Positions 36,795 through 48,515 of a DNA stretch of 64,000 nucleotides are shown piece by piece; position 1 is the first letter of the stretch; each line of letters begins with the position of its first letter. The notes under the pieces were generated by a model. It had not been told where the DNA came from, searched no databases, and saw only the letters and a program-made list of their open reading frames with translations. Source of the DNA: Mesaphorura yosii (taxonomy: Eukaryota > Arthropoda > Collembola > Poduromorpha > Tullbergiidae); NCBI GenBank assembly GCA_009869945.1, contig WIXG01000126.1, forward strand, positions 62,001 through 126,000. The letters are read 5' to 3'. The translations under genes were made by a program, and so were the position numbers.

Positions 36795-39700
36795 ATGGAC
36801 AAGTCCACTTTTATTTCCAGATTCCAATTGTGCTCTGTAATTATCTTTTTGGTTGCCTCAGCTCCTGATTTTCATAGTTGTGACACTTCTTCGTGTGTCC
36901 GTCTCGACCCAGGCGCTCCAAACTGCACAATTGAATTTAGAGAAGAGGGATCGGTTCTTGTGAACGCGACATGTCTGGAGCCAAATACCTTTATTGTTCC
37001 AGCCAACAGAACTCGACCAGGCAAGTATCCTGGGCAGCCAAGCAGCTGACTTCAGAGGTACGAAGATCAAGTCTTTATTATTAAATTCCAGAGCTCATGG
37101 TGCGGACATCAGACTACGAATATTTCTTAACCTTGTTCGGTGACAACTTGCCTGCGCATGCACGAATCAACTGTCTATCAGATTACCCGACGGATTTTGA
37201 CTTCGAAGGAGTTGGGGTAAGTTCGCATAACTCAAATGATCCGAGTTGCATAGCAGGTAATGCCTGTCTAGAACACTGGGACTAGAACCAATGCACTGAT
37301 ACCAACTTGAACAATTTTAGATGCTTGACTTCTTCCGCATTTCGAAAGGAACGAAAGCGATTGTCAACGAGACTGGACGGGTCTACATAACGAGTGCAGA
37401 AATATTCCTCACTCCTGAATCCACTGGAAAATACAGCATTTACTCAATTAGCAACAAAAGCATTTCGACATCATTCTTTATCTTTGCAGAAAGTAAGTTC
37501 CATTGGTCACTAAAATCAATCTCTCCCACTCACTGTTGGCTGTATTTGTTGGTTACTCGCAGAAAATTCCGGACCGTACCTAATTGGCGCATCCACGACA
37601 CGATCACCGACACACAGTCTTCGTCCGACTCGAGCACCTGCAGGCGAAGGAAGTGGGGCAGTCATCCTGCCTTGTGTGGCCTCCAATTACAATACGTCCG
37701 TTCACCTGTATCTGCAATTGGAAGAGGACAAGTGGTTCAACGTTGAGTCGAGAGTGATTCGACGAGATCCAAAGATCGGCTTCGTTCTGAATGAGTTCCC
37801 CGGAACTTACAAATGCACAACTGGTGAAATTGCGAATGACACAAGTGATTTCATCATCGTTGAAGTTGAGAGCGGTGGTAAGCAAAATTGGCGTTTGCTG
37901 GTCATAGGCACCGTAATGTTTGTTCGTTGATATATCTCTTGATCTACTCCAACTACTGTACTCTTTATTTCAGGTTCATCATCGCGTCCAGTCCCAACCT
38001 ACCATTCCCTTGAACTGAAATTTTCAAACGACAGCGTCATCTGTACAGCGTCCAGCGAAGTCTCAAACTCAACGCTTAAGCTTACAAACATTTACTCCAG
38101 AAATCCAACCGAAGCCAGGCTGATGACTGAATGTTTAAAACGGGCATGTCTTTCTTCGATCCTAGCGTGACTGAATTTGTACCGTTGTTTGAACTTTGCC
38201 TTTGCCACAGGGCAATGCATACTGCGGAAGTCACAGTTATCATTCTCGGAAGTACGATGATATTCCCGAAGAAGACTCGCACTGCAAGCAGCCAAATTGC
38301 ACTCAAATTACGGGGATTCACGAGGATGGAATCGCGTACTGCTCTCTCGGATGGGATGGCATTTGGGCGGAGTATTTTACTGGGCTCGATGGATACATTT
38401 GTAAGCTTCCCATATATGGAGCCTTCTAGCATGCTGATACTATGTAGTCTCATGTGTTCTTTGAAGATCTTGACTGGAAGGACGCTCCGCTGTCTGCACT
38501 ATTGTCTCCGAAATGGCTCCCAGATATTGAAGCCGAGAGTTTTCAAACAAATACCGTGTACGAGTTTCGCTGTCAGTCTGTGGGAACCATTTTCCTCAGA
38601 GATCCCTACGTTTTGAGCGTCAAATACAAAAATGGTAGTGTGGTCCAAGTGGCAGGTATGTACAAACTGCTGTATAAACGCACTACACATCTGTGAGGCC
38701 AACAAATTTTTAATTCTGCGTCCAAGAAATGATTTGGTGGCGCGACACCAAGAAGCTGTACTTGACGGCCGACATGGAAGGAATAATTTGCACTGATCAT
38801 CTGTGGACAACAAATGCGCCCGTCCTCTCAATGGTGGGTATCTCTGTCCATGGTTAGTTTTCGTTCTATTTTTTTTAGATGGATGACTGACTGACTGCCT
38901 GATGCTCTACTTTATTGCTACAGAAATTCAGTGTGGAGTCGACCAGTTCAAGTGTGACAATTCCCAATGCATTAAAGACTCGTGGCGATGTGACGGAGAT
39001 CGAGGTTAAAGCGAATTTCAAACCAGTGTCATGCTGTTTTAATGCTCATTTAATTTTAATTTTCGTGTGTGATTTTTGTAGACTGTGACGATGGATCGGA
39101 CGAAGAGGACTGCTCAAGTATATCTAATGGACGCTTTTAAAATAATTTAATTGTCTTAACTTTTATCTAATCTTAACTACGGTTTCATTAGAGCACACAT
39201 GCAAAGCAGGACATTTTCAGTGCACGACCGGATTCTGTATACCAGACGAGAAAAAGTGCAATAATAAATATGATTGTGCTGATCAGGTAAGAAATTAGAA
39301 GCTTCACGAATTAAAATATTAGGCAGTGTTTTTATATTCGTCTCTCGTTCCTGCAGTCAGACGAGTCACTTGCAACTTGTCATGGTAAGTTTATTACCTG
39401 AGCGAAACAATATATTAATAATGACACTGCTTGCATTTTGCACTTTTTCAGACACGCCTTGCACTTCTCAAGAGTTTAAATGGTTAGATTTTGTCCACTT
39501 GCATAGAAAAAAGGATCGCCCAGTTTTAATTTCTAAAAATGCCTCTCAAATTAGTTACAGTGGCCAATGCATGCCAGCCCATTTCTTATGTGACGGCGAC
39601 AACGATTGTCTGGGTGAGACGTGAGATTTTGTATCCTACACACGCCATAATTCTCACTCATCTTACGACAGTATTTTTTTTGTAGACATGACGGACGAAA

Positions 39701-40816
39701 GCGAGCATTCATGTAGAAGTAAAGATTCTCTGGAGCTCTGCAAAGTTGTTGAAGTTGTTTCCTAAAATTTGTCGGCTTCAATCACAGGGTATTACCCGCA
39801 GATAGTGGACACGAACGCGGCGAATGGCACCACACTCATATTTGTCGCCCACACGACGAGGGAGCTCGTCTGCCAAGTGAAGTTGCTGCCGGACCGTTTG
39901 AGACCACGCCTGGAGTGGCATCGGGATGGGAGGGTATCGTAATGCTTAAATTGTAAATGAGATTAGTGGTGCTAAAATCTGCTTGCTCTGTGTCTCATGA
40001 ACGCAGAATATCACTGACACGGAGCGACTGTGGAAGGACGTAACCGGACTAAGGCTGTCGCTCAAATTTTCCAACGTCACGAAAGAAGACCAAGGAGACT
40101 ACAAATGCTCAGCCAACAATATATTGGGAAACGCCAAATACATAGTGCAGGTGGTTGTAGAAGACCCGGGTTAGTCTTGCAGCTAACTTCAAGAGTTCGA
40201 GATTCTTCGTGTGAGGCCCGCTTTACACGACGGTTATTTGTACCTTGCTCGTTGCAGATCACACATGCGTTCGCGATTTGGACTATCTTTCGTGCGCCCT
40301 GCGTAAGTGCTACTTCAACCATGCACTAAATGCGTGTTTGACGGAGGACGACTTTCATAAATCAACATCAACATCAACTACAACGACGACGACATTCACA
40401 ACAACGACACCATCCACCACGACCACCACTACGACTCTGAAACCTGACACGAATTCCTCTTGGAGGACTACAACCACCACCACTCCTGAACTAAGCACAG
40501 CTTCAGAGTCGCAGTCGTCATACTTGTCGGAAGATGGCGAAGGGCTTCATTGGGCAACGTCAGTCGGAGGTTAGCCATGTGAAAGAAAATGGAATTTTCT
40601 ATTTTCAGTTGCAGGTCACAATATTATCTGTCAATTTCAGTGACGCTGCTAATTATCGCATTTACAATTACAAGCTGTGGTGGGATTTTCCTTTGGTGGA
40701 AGTACGTCACGAGAAGTGCTCCAGTGTGCTCGGCGAGGATGCGAAACGAAGACGAGCATGTTGCCTTGAACAGTGTGTCATCCCAGCACGAGCATGAAGA
40801 TGGCAACGACCTATGA
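36795..40816 (+). CDS. Single-pass membrane protein with Ig-like and LDLa domains
   Basis: I cannot name the family; the architecture suggests a cell-surface receptor or adhesion protein. The 18 exons are 36795-37020, 37092-37216, 37321-37492, 37563-37877, 37974-38143, 38211-38400, 38467-38655, 38727-38852, 38924-39004, 39082-39117, 39192-39286, 39357-39384, 39452-39613, 39686-39718, 39788-39933, 40007-40169, 40258-40569 and 40641-40816. Phases close over 914 residues. A signal peptide (1-29, LCSVIIFLVASA) leads into several diverged Ig-like segments (about 30-500; clearest 195-279, ending GTYKC). Three LDLa modules follow at about 506-543 (CDGDRDCDDGSDEEDC), 546-583 and 588-648, the third with an insertion of about 25 residues. 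An Ig domain (650-752, DQGDYKCSA), a short four-Cys segment, a Thr-rich stalk (from about 785), a membrane helix (857-876) and a 38-residue acidic tail without a kinase complete it. Introns 1 and 5 appear to use GC donors. Confidence 0.85.
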
Positions 40817-41004
40817 CCTGTGATTCCTTGTGCTATGCGGTGATATGAAAATTAGGAATAATGACAATAATGTTCTAGGCAGTTTGTATTTTGCATACTC
40901 AAGAGCCTCTCTAATCTTATTCGTCATTGTTCTAAAAAATTAAAAGCTGTTCTACTAGCAAGAACGATCAGAACGAAGATTAGATTGAGTCTCCGAATAT
41001 GACT

Positions 41005-41010
41005 TTTATT
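41005..41010 (-). terminator. Polyadenylation signal for DEAF-1
   Basis: TTTATT on the + strand is AATAAA on the - strand, about 220 nt after the DEAF-1 stop codon. Confidence 0.5.
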
Positions 41011-41032
41011 ATTTTAACTCAAATTCAAGTCT

Positions 41033-41038
41033 AATAAA
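41033..41038 (+). terminator. Polyadenylation signal for the Ig/LDLa receptor gene
   Basis: AATAAA 217 nt after the stop codon at 40814-40816. It lies just beyond the opposing - strand signal at 41005-41010, so the two transcripts should overlap. Confidence 0.55.
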
Positions 41039-41231
41039 AATACAAATACTTTTTACCTGAGTAAAGTACACTCATTGGAATAAATGATTAGAAGTTATGA
41101 CTCAAGGGTACAAATTGAAGTCCGGTGGACGATTTCTTTACTTTACGAGTATGCTTAGTTTAGTGACTTTGTAAATCTTCCTGACAATACATTTTACATG
41201 TGAGACCTGAGACCATTCGCCATTCCCTGAT

Positions 41232-44200
41232 TTAGAGGATTTCCTCCTTCAGCTGATGCTGGTGCCCCCGGTCCTGACAAGCAGCCTGAGTAAATGTAAA
41301 CAATTTTAATTCAGTTAAAATATATTTTATTAATTCAAAAACTTCACCTTAGTTTCATAATCTCACCTGGTGAGTAGGCCAATCCTTTTTTTGGCAAAAC
41401 GAAGAGCAGTAGTGAACCGTGTGGCAGCCCGAGCACTCCAAGCTTCCTTCTCGACCACAGTTGTCGCACTGAACATAAAATTAATGTTAACCATTGACTG
41501 TAGAATAATCCCAACCCTTTTAATCACCAAATCACCATCTTTTAGTCTTACTTTTGTAATAGTAGTTGAGTTGGTCTGCATTGGCGTAAAGCTGTCGGGA
41601 TCCAGAACCTCGATCGAGTAAGTTTGGATTCGGTTGTTGTCGAAAATGCGAAGAATTTGAGGGTGGCCGACGACTGGGCTCTGCACAGCTCCCTGAAACG
41701 TACTTTGCAGTTGAGATCTAAGTTCTTCAGCCTCCTGCGTCGTTCTTTCCTTCATTTCCAGGACCATGTTTTTCAGATTGGCCGCTGCGGTGACAATTCG
41801 GTCCACTCCCTAACAAAGCAGAAGGAAACATTTCATTACAGTTGATTAAAGATGTTCAGTTCAGTTTGATCGTGGTAATTAATAATTAAGTGGAGTTCAA
41901 ACTAACCTCTTCCAACACTTTCCACGCCTCATCATTGGAAGCCGGCAACGACGTTTGGTTAACCTTTAACATCGCTTGCGATAGCGTGTTTAGACTTCCA
42001 GTAACCAGACCTGAGGTCCCAGGCGTACAAACATCTGACGATTCGTCAGTGTTTGAATCTTTTGATGTAAGCCTCTCAAGTTTGATTGGCTTTGTCAGGT
42101 TATCGCCACTTTGTGTCTTTCGCTTTCTTTGGTATGGCGTGAAGGGCCGAATCGGACCAGTCTGCGTTGTAAAGTAAAGTGAAGGTACAATTTACAAGTC
42201 ACACTTTGTAAAGGGCAAACATCTTTGTAAAGAAACAAGAGTTTATTTGCTTACTGCTGTCGCGTCGTCCACGCAGTTCGAACAGATGCAGCTGGAAGCG
42301 TGCGGGACAAGGAACCCCTTGTCAATCAGTGTCTGGAGCGTCCGACCCCCAAAACGAATGCTTCGTTTCCAGTCCTTGCTGTTTCCTCTCCCACAAAGTG
42401 CTTCGAATTCCGTGGGTGTGAACCACTCAATCCCGGCCTTTATACACTTTCCTTTGTTCCCTGATCCGAACTTGTTCTTGTAGAGTTCAGCGTTGGTGTC
42501 CTTACACCTGACTGGGAGAATCGGGGCGGACACCGCCTCCTCCCACGTCAAATGGGAATTACAAAACAGGGACGAGGACGAAGACGATGAGTTTGTGGTT
42601 ACGGCGGTCGTGGTGTTGATGAGACGGGCCGTCTGCTGCGACGCCTGGCTGCCACTGCCACGAGACACCACGGCATTGAGCGAGTCTTGGACCAGCGAAT
42701 TTTGTGACCGAGCGATTACAATTCCGTTCTGAAAGGTGAGTCAAAAGAGGAATTAGTTGTAAATGTGACTGCACGTCTAAAAGGAAGCGTCGAGGCTCCC
42801 TTCCGTTGTATCGTCAAGCACCTCGTCACTACGGCTTTTCTTATACTGGCAACAGTAGCCGTCACAACCATCAACTGATGTCGAATGACCTTGCAATATG
42901 ATTCCCGACTCCCCGTCGCTCATTTTAAACTGAAAGATCATAATCAGATCAGACTCTTAGATACCAGATCAGGAGTACACAGTAGCAGCACAACACCAAG
43001 CGAGACTGCATCTCGAGAACGTGATAACGCTGGCGTCTTAACAGTCGAGGCCCCTGACTCCAGCATTAAATATAAATTATCAATTACAAACACCATACCA
43101 AAATCCAAAAAGAAGTCGGTTCAGAAGTGTGTGGGTGTATTTATATTTGGAGCAATGAGGAAGCGCAGACTTTATTCAAAGAAGGGCAGGGGCACGAACG
43201 AAAGATGGACAGCGTTGAATAAACTGTTATCAGCGGGTAAAGATTCCACAGAACTTAGCATAAATGGACACGTATCCATGCAAACATTGCAAAGCATAAT
43301 GGACATGAAGGTGGTCAAGAGTCATTGCGTCTACTTACAGGGTCCGAGTCATTTAGTACTGTGTAGGGCATGGAGCCAACCACAGGAATCGCGATTATAT
43401 TGCCTCCATGTTGCTGGTGGTGCCTCGAGCCGCTCCCACTACCGTCTTGTCCATGTCCGTGAAGCTCGCTGACATCGTTTTCCCGTCCGCTGACTGTAAC
43501 TGCAGATTAACATGCAAACCGTAAACTTGTGCTTTTGCCTAAGCTTAGGTTAGTAATTTGAGTGCGGTCTGTACTGTGGTGCAATTGTTGCTGCTGCATG
43601 CCGTCAGCAGAGACTAGAGTCACTGTCGTTCCGTCATGGTCACCGCCCGCCTCCGTCTTGATGACAATTGGATGGGCGCCCCCAATTATCACCTCATCGC
43701 CGTGCTGCATCGCCTCGTGCTCCACGACGTTGCCAATCTCAATCTCATTCTCGTGGACTAGGATATTGTGGTGGTGGTGGTGCAGGTGGAGCTGGAACTC
43801 GTCCTCCTCCCCTTCGCCCTGCGTCGCGGTGGCATGCCCGATAATGATACCCCCTTCGTCCCCTTCCCTAACCCCGTCGCCGTTCTCCTCCCCGATAATG
43901 ACGTCGCCAACGATAATGCTCGTCCTGAAAAAATGCGTTTGTTAAAATGGTTTAATAGTTCAATGGCAAAATAAACGATTTTCGGGTTTCATGGGTGGTC
44001 TGAGCTTACATGTCGTTGTCATTCTCATGTTGTCCATCTGTCGTGCACGAATTGTGGAGCTGTTGCTGTTGTTGGGAGTGGAGCGCCTGCTGGTGCGAGT
44101 CTCGGGATTTGTGGCTCCTTCCCGCGTTCAGGTGGGTTCCGTCGTTGGTAATATTGTTGGTTAGGTTGGTACTTTGTACACTATTCGCATTCACATTTGC

Positions 44201-44656
44201 AGTGTCTTTGGCATTGGTGTGTCTCCGCGTCGATGTCGTCGAGTGTTGATGACTGGCCTGTTTCGTGTTAGAATTCATGGCGCTGCTGTTATTGGCTACA
44301 CTGTTCATGGCGGACTGAACTGCAGCTGCCGCGGCAGCGGCGGCTCGAGCAACAGCGATCGCATTAGCGGTGGCCTGAGCAGCCATTGTCGCGGTGGTCG
44401 AAGCTGATGCAGTGGATGCCCTCGTGCTGGTGGCGTTCGACGTACTGGCGGTTGTCGTCGTCACCGGTTGAATGTTAATACTGTTGAGATCATTTGGAGT
44501 TTCATCATCGTTTGTCGTCTGAAGATTTGCAGCGAGCTGAGAAAGTTCATCAGACTGCTCCAGAAGCAAACTCCCGCCGTTGTTGCTTCCATGGTGGTTC
44601 ATTCGGTGGTGGTGCAAAGGAGATTCCAACATGTTATCAGCGGTGTGCTCAGACAT
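41232..44656 (-). CDS. DEAF1: Deformed epidermal autoregulatory factor 1 (SAND/MYND)
   Basis: This nuclear transcription factor binds TTCG-type sites through its SAND domain and recruits partners through a C-terminal MYND zinc finger. Exons in gene order are 44656-44010, 43924-43575, 43499-43339, 42728-42255, 42161-41907, 41809-41552, 41468-41367 and 41285-41232. Phases close over 766 residues. The ATG at 44656 gives [13 protein letters not shown]. Residues 1-215 are Asn/Ser/Thr-rich with an eight-Ala run and a five-Gln run; exon 2 has a five-His run. The SAND domain is in the fourth exon ([26 protein letters not shown]). A basic stretch (YQRKRK) may be a nuclear signal. MYND cysteines are CDNCG, CSGC, HYCSSFC and the final HQAAC split across the last intron. 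A likely extra 36-codon exon lies in the third intron and is listed separately. The 43575 donor (CACA|GTACAG) was chosen because it gives a 75-nt intron in phase. Confidence 0.94.
42822..42929 (-). CDS. DEAF1: Probable extra (cassette) exon of DEAF-1
   Basis: After a strong acceptor (ATGATCTTTCAG on the - strand) there are 36 in-frame codons beginning [15 protein letters not shown]. They end at a GAG|GTGCTT donor, 108 nt in all, phase 0 at both ends, so inclusion keeps the DEAF-1 frame. If the weak donor is not used, the frame runs on to a TAG at 42780-42778. That would make a truncated protein lacking SAND and MYND. The segment contains [14 protein letters not shown] do not recognise it as a domain. 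Confidence 0.45.
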
Positions 44657-47600
44657 TGTCACTCAGATAGTGCCTAATCGTGCTGAGAAATGTGACCAAC
44701 GGAAAACTGTCGCACTGCACAACATTCACAGTCTATTTCCGGTGCCTTTGCCCCGAATGCGAATGGCTTCTGCTGTCTTTGTCCGCCTCCCCCGAACCGT
44801 CGTCGCACTGATTCCCCTGCTGGGGTCAGTCATTCGTGATTGCTCCCTGAGTTTGTGGAAAGAGATCAAATGCGTCCACTCACGTATGGCGATGTTCCCA
44901 AAGCATCGCCCTGTTCACGCAGTCCACTTCCACTAATTTAAATTAATCCAGATTATGGCTAAAGGAACGCAAAATTCAGTCGCCGCCGTCGCCGAAGCGT
45001 CGAAGTGAGTTTTCTGTAGCACTCGCGAAATTAGAGATTGCGAGTATAAACGTAAACCCGTTCGCTCTCTGCATTTGATTTTTTTAATGAGTCTGCGAAT
45101 TGTGCAGCCGAGCCAATAATATGCGAAATGCTCTCTTAATGGGGTATTTATTGTTATTGGCGATAACAGAAGGAACACAGGCAGATTTTAAATGAGTGCA
45201 GAAGGGAGATGAGCAGAAGCTTTACTTTGCGTGTGCTTTGCCTGCTTTTCCTACGCTTCACAGCCACCACTACTCAGATCTGTCCACCAAGGCTACCACC
45301 ACAAAAGTTGGTTGCCGTGTGAGTCGAAGCCGTACGTACGCGAACACTGCTGCTACTTTCGCTTTGCAGCACTGGCTTGCATAAAATCTGGTATGGTAAC
45401 ATTTGGCATGGAATACTGCTGGAGTGACGACGGAAGCTTAAAGCCAGAGCGGAGCAGTTGTTCAGCAGCAGCAGCAGAGTTACACAATTCACAACTCACA
45501 AGTTTCTATGCTCTTCTGTTCAGCGTTGTAACTCAGCACGGCAGACCGATCTATAAGAAGAATGCGAAAGGGTCATGCTCAATGAATTTTTTCATTCCAC
45601 GCCGAGCCGAGCTGTTCTCCCGGCTGAGACCGCTGCTGAGAGGGTTCGGATTCATAATACTGCTTTACACTATTTTTGGCAACGATTCCTGGCTCAACCA
45701 TCACGAACGACAAACGAAGAGGGGAATTCGGTTCGGGTACGCGAAGAGACGGGCATTGCAAGCAGCACAAGCAGGATGGAAGGAGTGAAAGAGGCAGGCA
45801 GGCAGTCAGATGTTGGATCTTAAACTTTTATAGCATACAGCAGAGCAGTCACTCATTTCTCGGATGGATCGGAGAGAGATGATGGAGAAATGCGAAATGC
45901 GAGACGCTGAAGCCATAAACAATAAACTCCACCGCTCAGCTCTCAATTCATTTACAGTTGTCATGAATAGCGAACAGAAAAACACCGAAACACAGCGGCG
46001 GCAGAGAAGAGACGCGGAGAAAGGCACTTTGCTCGCTTGTGCTGTTTTTATTCCATGACTCGTCCGTCCGTCGCGTTGTGGAAAAGAGAAAACAGAAACT
46101 CCGTTGTTCCGTATTTTCTCTGCCGGCTGAGTTTCGACGAGAAAGTGCCGTCACGCGAGAGTTTGATTGCTTGGTAAAATTTTGATGGCTTTGAAAAGCT
46201 AGAAATCTCAGTCATTCATTTTATGAGCCATAAATCCAGCAGCTCATCCTCACGGGTGAATTTATCCAGTGCCTGCGCATTTTATTTAATCGCTGCGGCT
46301 GGGAATTAACCGTGCGGATTTTGGAGAGCAATTTGCAAATCGACTTTAGCGTCTTCTTTATCGATTTCTGTTTAGGAAAGCTAAAAGACACAGGATATAT
46401 GCATGCTTAGTGAATGGATTTAGCTAAATTTGCTCGCCTGTTGCCTCGAGCGATGGACTTAAATTTTATTCTTGTAACCCTCCCGGTAGGTTTCGGTACG
46501 TGTGGAGTTGTTTTTAAGCAAATCCTTGCCGAATAGTAACGCATAGGCAAAATTCCCCCTCCAAACGTCAGTTCTGAATTTTAAGTACCCAATCGCATTA
46601 GTCATTGTGGGGTTTACGACCGTCTCAAATCTCAAACTCTTTCCAAAACTAAGAGTAGCATGGAAAGTGAGGCGTTTGTCTGGCATTTCGCAATTCGCAT
46701 TTTATGACTTGACTCGTCTCGACTGGCATTAACTCAGTGAATCGGAAATTGCGTCACGCCACGCCAAGCCACACCACTTCAGGTCAATGGAAATAAAATC
46801 TTCCAAGATGAGCAGAAATCTATTTTGCATTTCGTGTTTGCAGGCTCTTTCTTGTCTGTCTGAAGAACGATGCTGTGCGAAATAAAAAGAGTTGCGGATG
46901 AGTCAACCGAAAGAGTTTGGAGTTTATTACTTGTTGTTTTAGTTTATCGTACAATTAAGACGCAGCAGCAGCAGAGTCAGACGTCAATCACAAGTAACGC
47001 AATATGTATGCAGTTGAAGTTGTAATCTATGTACACATTCGCAGTGCAGACCACCATTTTCTCGTATTCCGTAAAATGAGAAATACACGCGCGCGGAGGC
47101 AACTCGTCGTCAAACTGACTAATACCCTAACTAGTTAAGGTAAACAGGTAAACTAAAGACTAACCCAACAATCGTGCACGTGCGTTTGTGCATTCACTCA
47201 GGGAGCTGACAAAGTTCACGCACTGGACTGGGTCACAAGTCACGGGGTCTTTTTCCCATGTCAAAGTGGGAAAGACCGAAGCTGAGCGCACTAAACTACA
47301 ATCACAAGAAGCGTCATTGCGTCGTAGCACGGAGGACCGGAAAAGACTTCTAACAACTAAGGCTTGGAATGTATGGATGGAATCTTCCTCTAGTACGTTT
47401 TGGAATCTACCGACACGGGTGCGGAAACACGCAAGCACTACGAATACGAGGAAGCAGGAGGACAGGGACGCTGGACAGGGTCATGGACAAGAACAGTACG
47501 GAGGGCGGGTCAGCAGAACAGGAATTCAGCACAGAAGAGCACAGAAATTGGCCTGACTTAATTATAGATTGGGCGTCTAATCAAATGTTCTACAAAATAG

Positions 47601-48515
47601 ATCGTTACGTGTTACGTGATAATTACGAGTAAGAAGTTAAAATATATTATATTAGACATCGTAAAATGTTTCAATTCTTTCTTGTCTCGTAAATTTCAAT
47701 CCTTTCCTCTTCTGGCTTAAATTCTGCCCTAATTTTAATAGTAGAGTAATAAAAAGGTGAGGCATCGATCATTAGTCAACTCAAAGTTCTTGCATTACCT
47801 TATGGTTAAAGTCTACGCGCTACGACGGTACGCTACGATACAAAGTACGAGAAATTCACGCTACATTTTATACATTTGTCGTGACTTCACAACGGAAAGG
47901 CCGAAATTCGCATGTCATTGTCTATTTACAATTTCCCCTTCTCATTTTCGCGTTTTGCATTTTGCACAGGCGTAATATTCAACCTTACTCGTAAATTCGT
48001 ACTAACTATTAAGATTTACAAGTACTGCGAAGAGGAATGCTAAATTCAAGCTACGTGGGGGCGAAATCTCCGTCGTTACAAGTAATGAATTACTTTCTTT
48101 GGGTAAGCAACCAATTGCTAATTATTTGCCAATCAATTATTCAGAAAATTCGAGAAAACAGTCGAATAACTTATTAAATTCATTTGCATTGGCATGACGC
48201 TAGCAAATAAGGAGCTTGTGAATTCGTGGACGTATTGCTCTAACATTGACTAGTGAGTAAATGAGTTATTTGCATAATTCGCATAATCGAGCACAAAATT
48301 AATCCAGTCTTAATTCACTTTGCTAGCGTACGTGATTACTGATTATTATCGTATTAAATCACAAAATGAATCGATCGTGTACGCAGTACAGGTGCAAGAA
48401 CTAAAATTATTACACAATGACAATGGCAGTAGCTTAATTACAAATGAAGAATTGAATTACACGCAAATTTCGGATTAATTTCGGCGGCCTACATGTACAA
48501 GTACTTCATTAAAGA
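44657..48515. other. DEAF-1 upstream region and BRSK 3'UTR/intergenic
   Basis: Both flanking genes are on the - strand, so this holds the DEAF-1 promoter on the left and the BRSK 3'UTR on the right. I recognise no gene. Open stretches such as 47188-47556 (+) have no ATG in good context and no domain. Confidence 0.45.

Noticed and set aside
42885-43472. ATG-initiated 195-codon frame on the + strand
   Set aside because: It lies antisense to DEAF-1 exon 3, the likely cassette exon and intron sequence, has no recognisable domain, and one frame of this length is expected by chance in 64 kb.
47188-47556. 122-codon open frame on the + strand
   Set aside because: No ATG start, no domain, and it lies in what is probably the BRSK 3'UTR.
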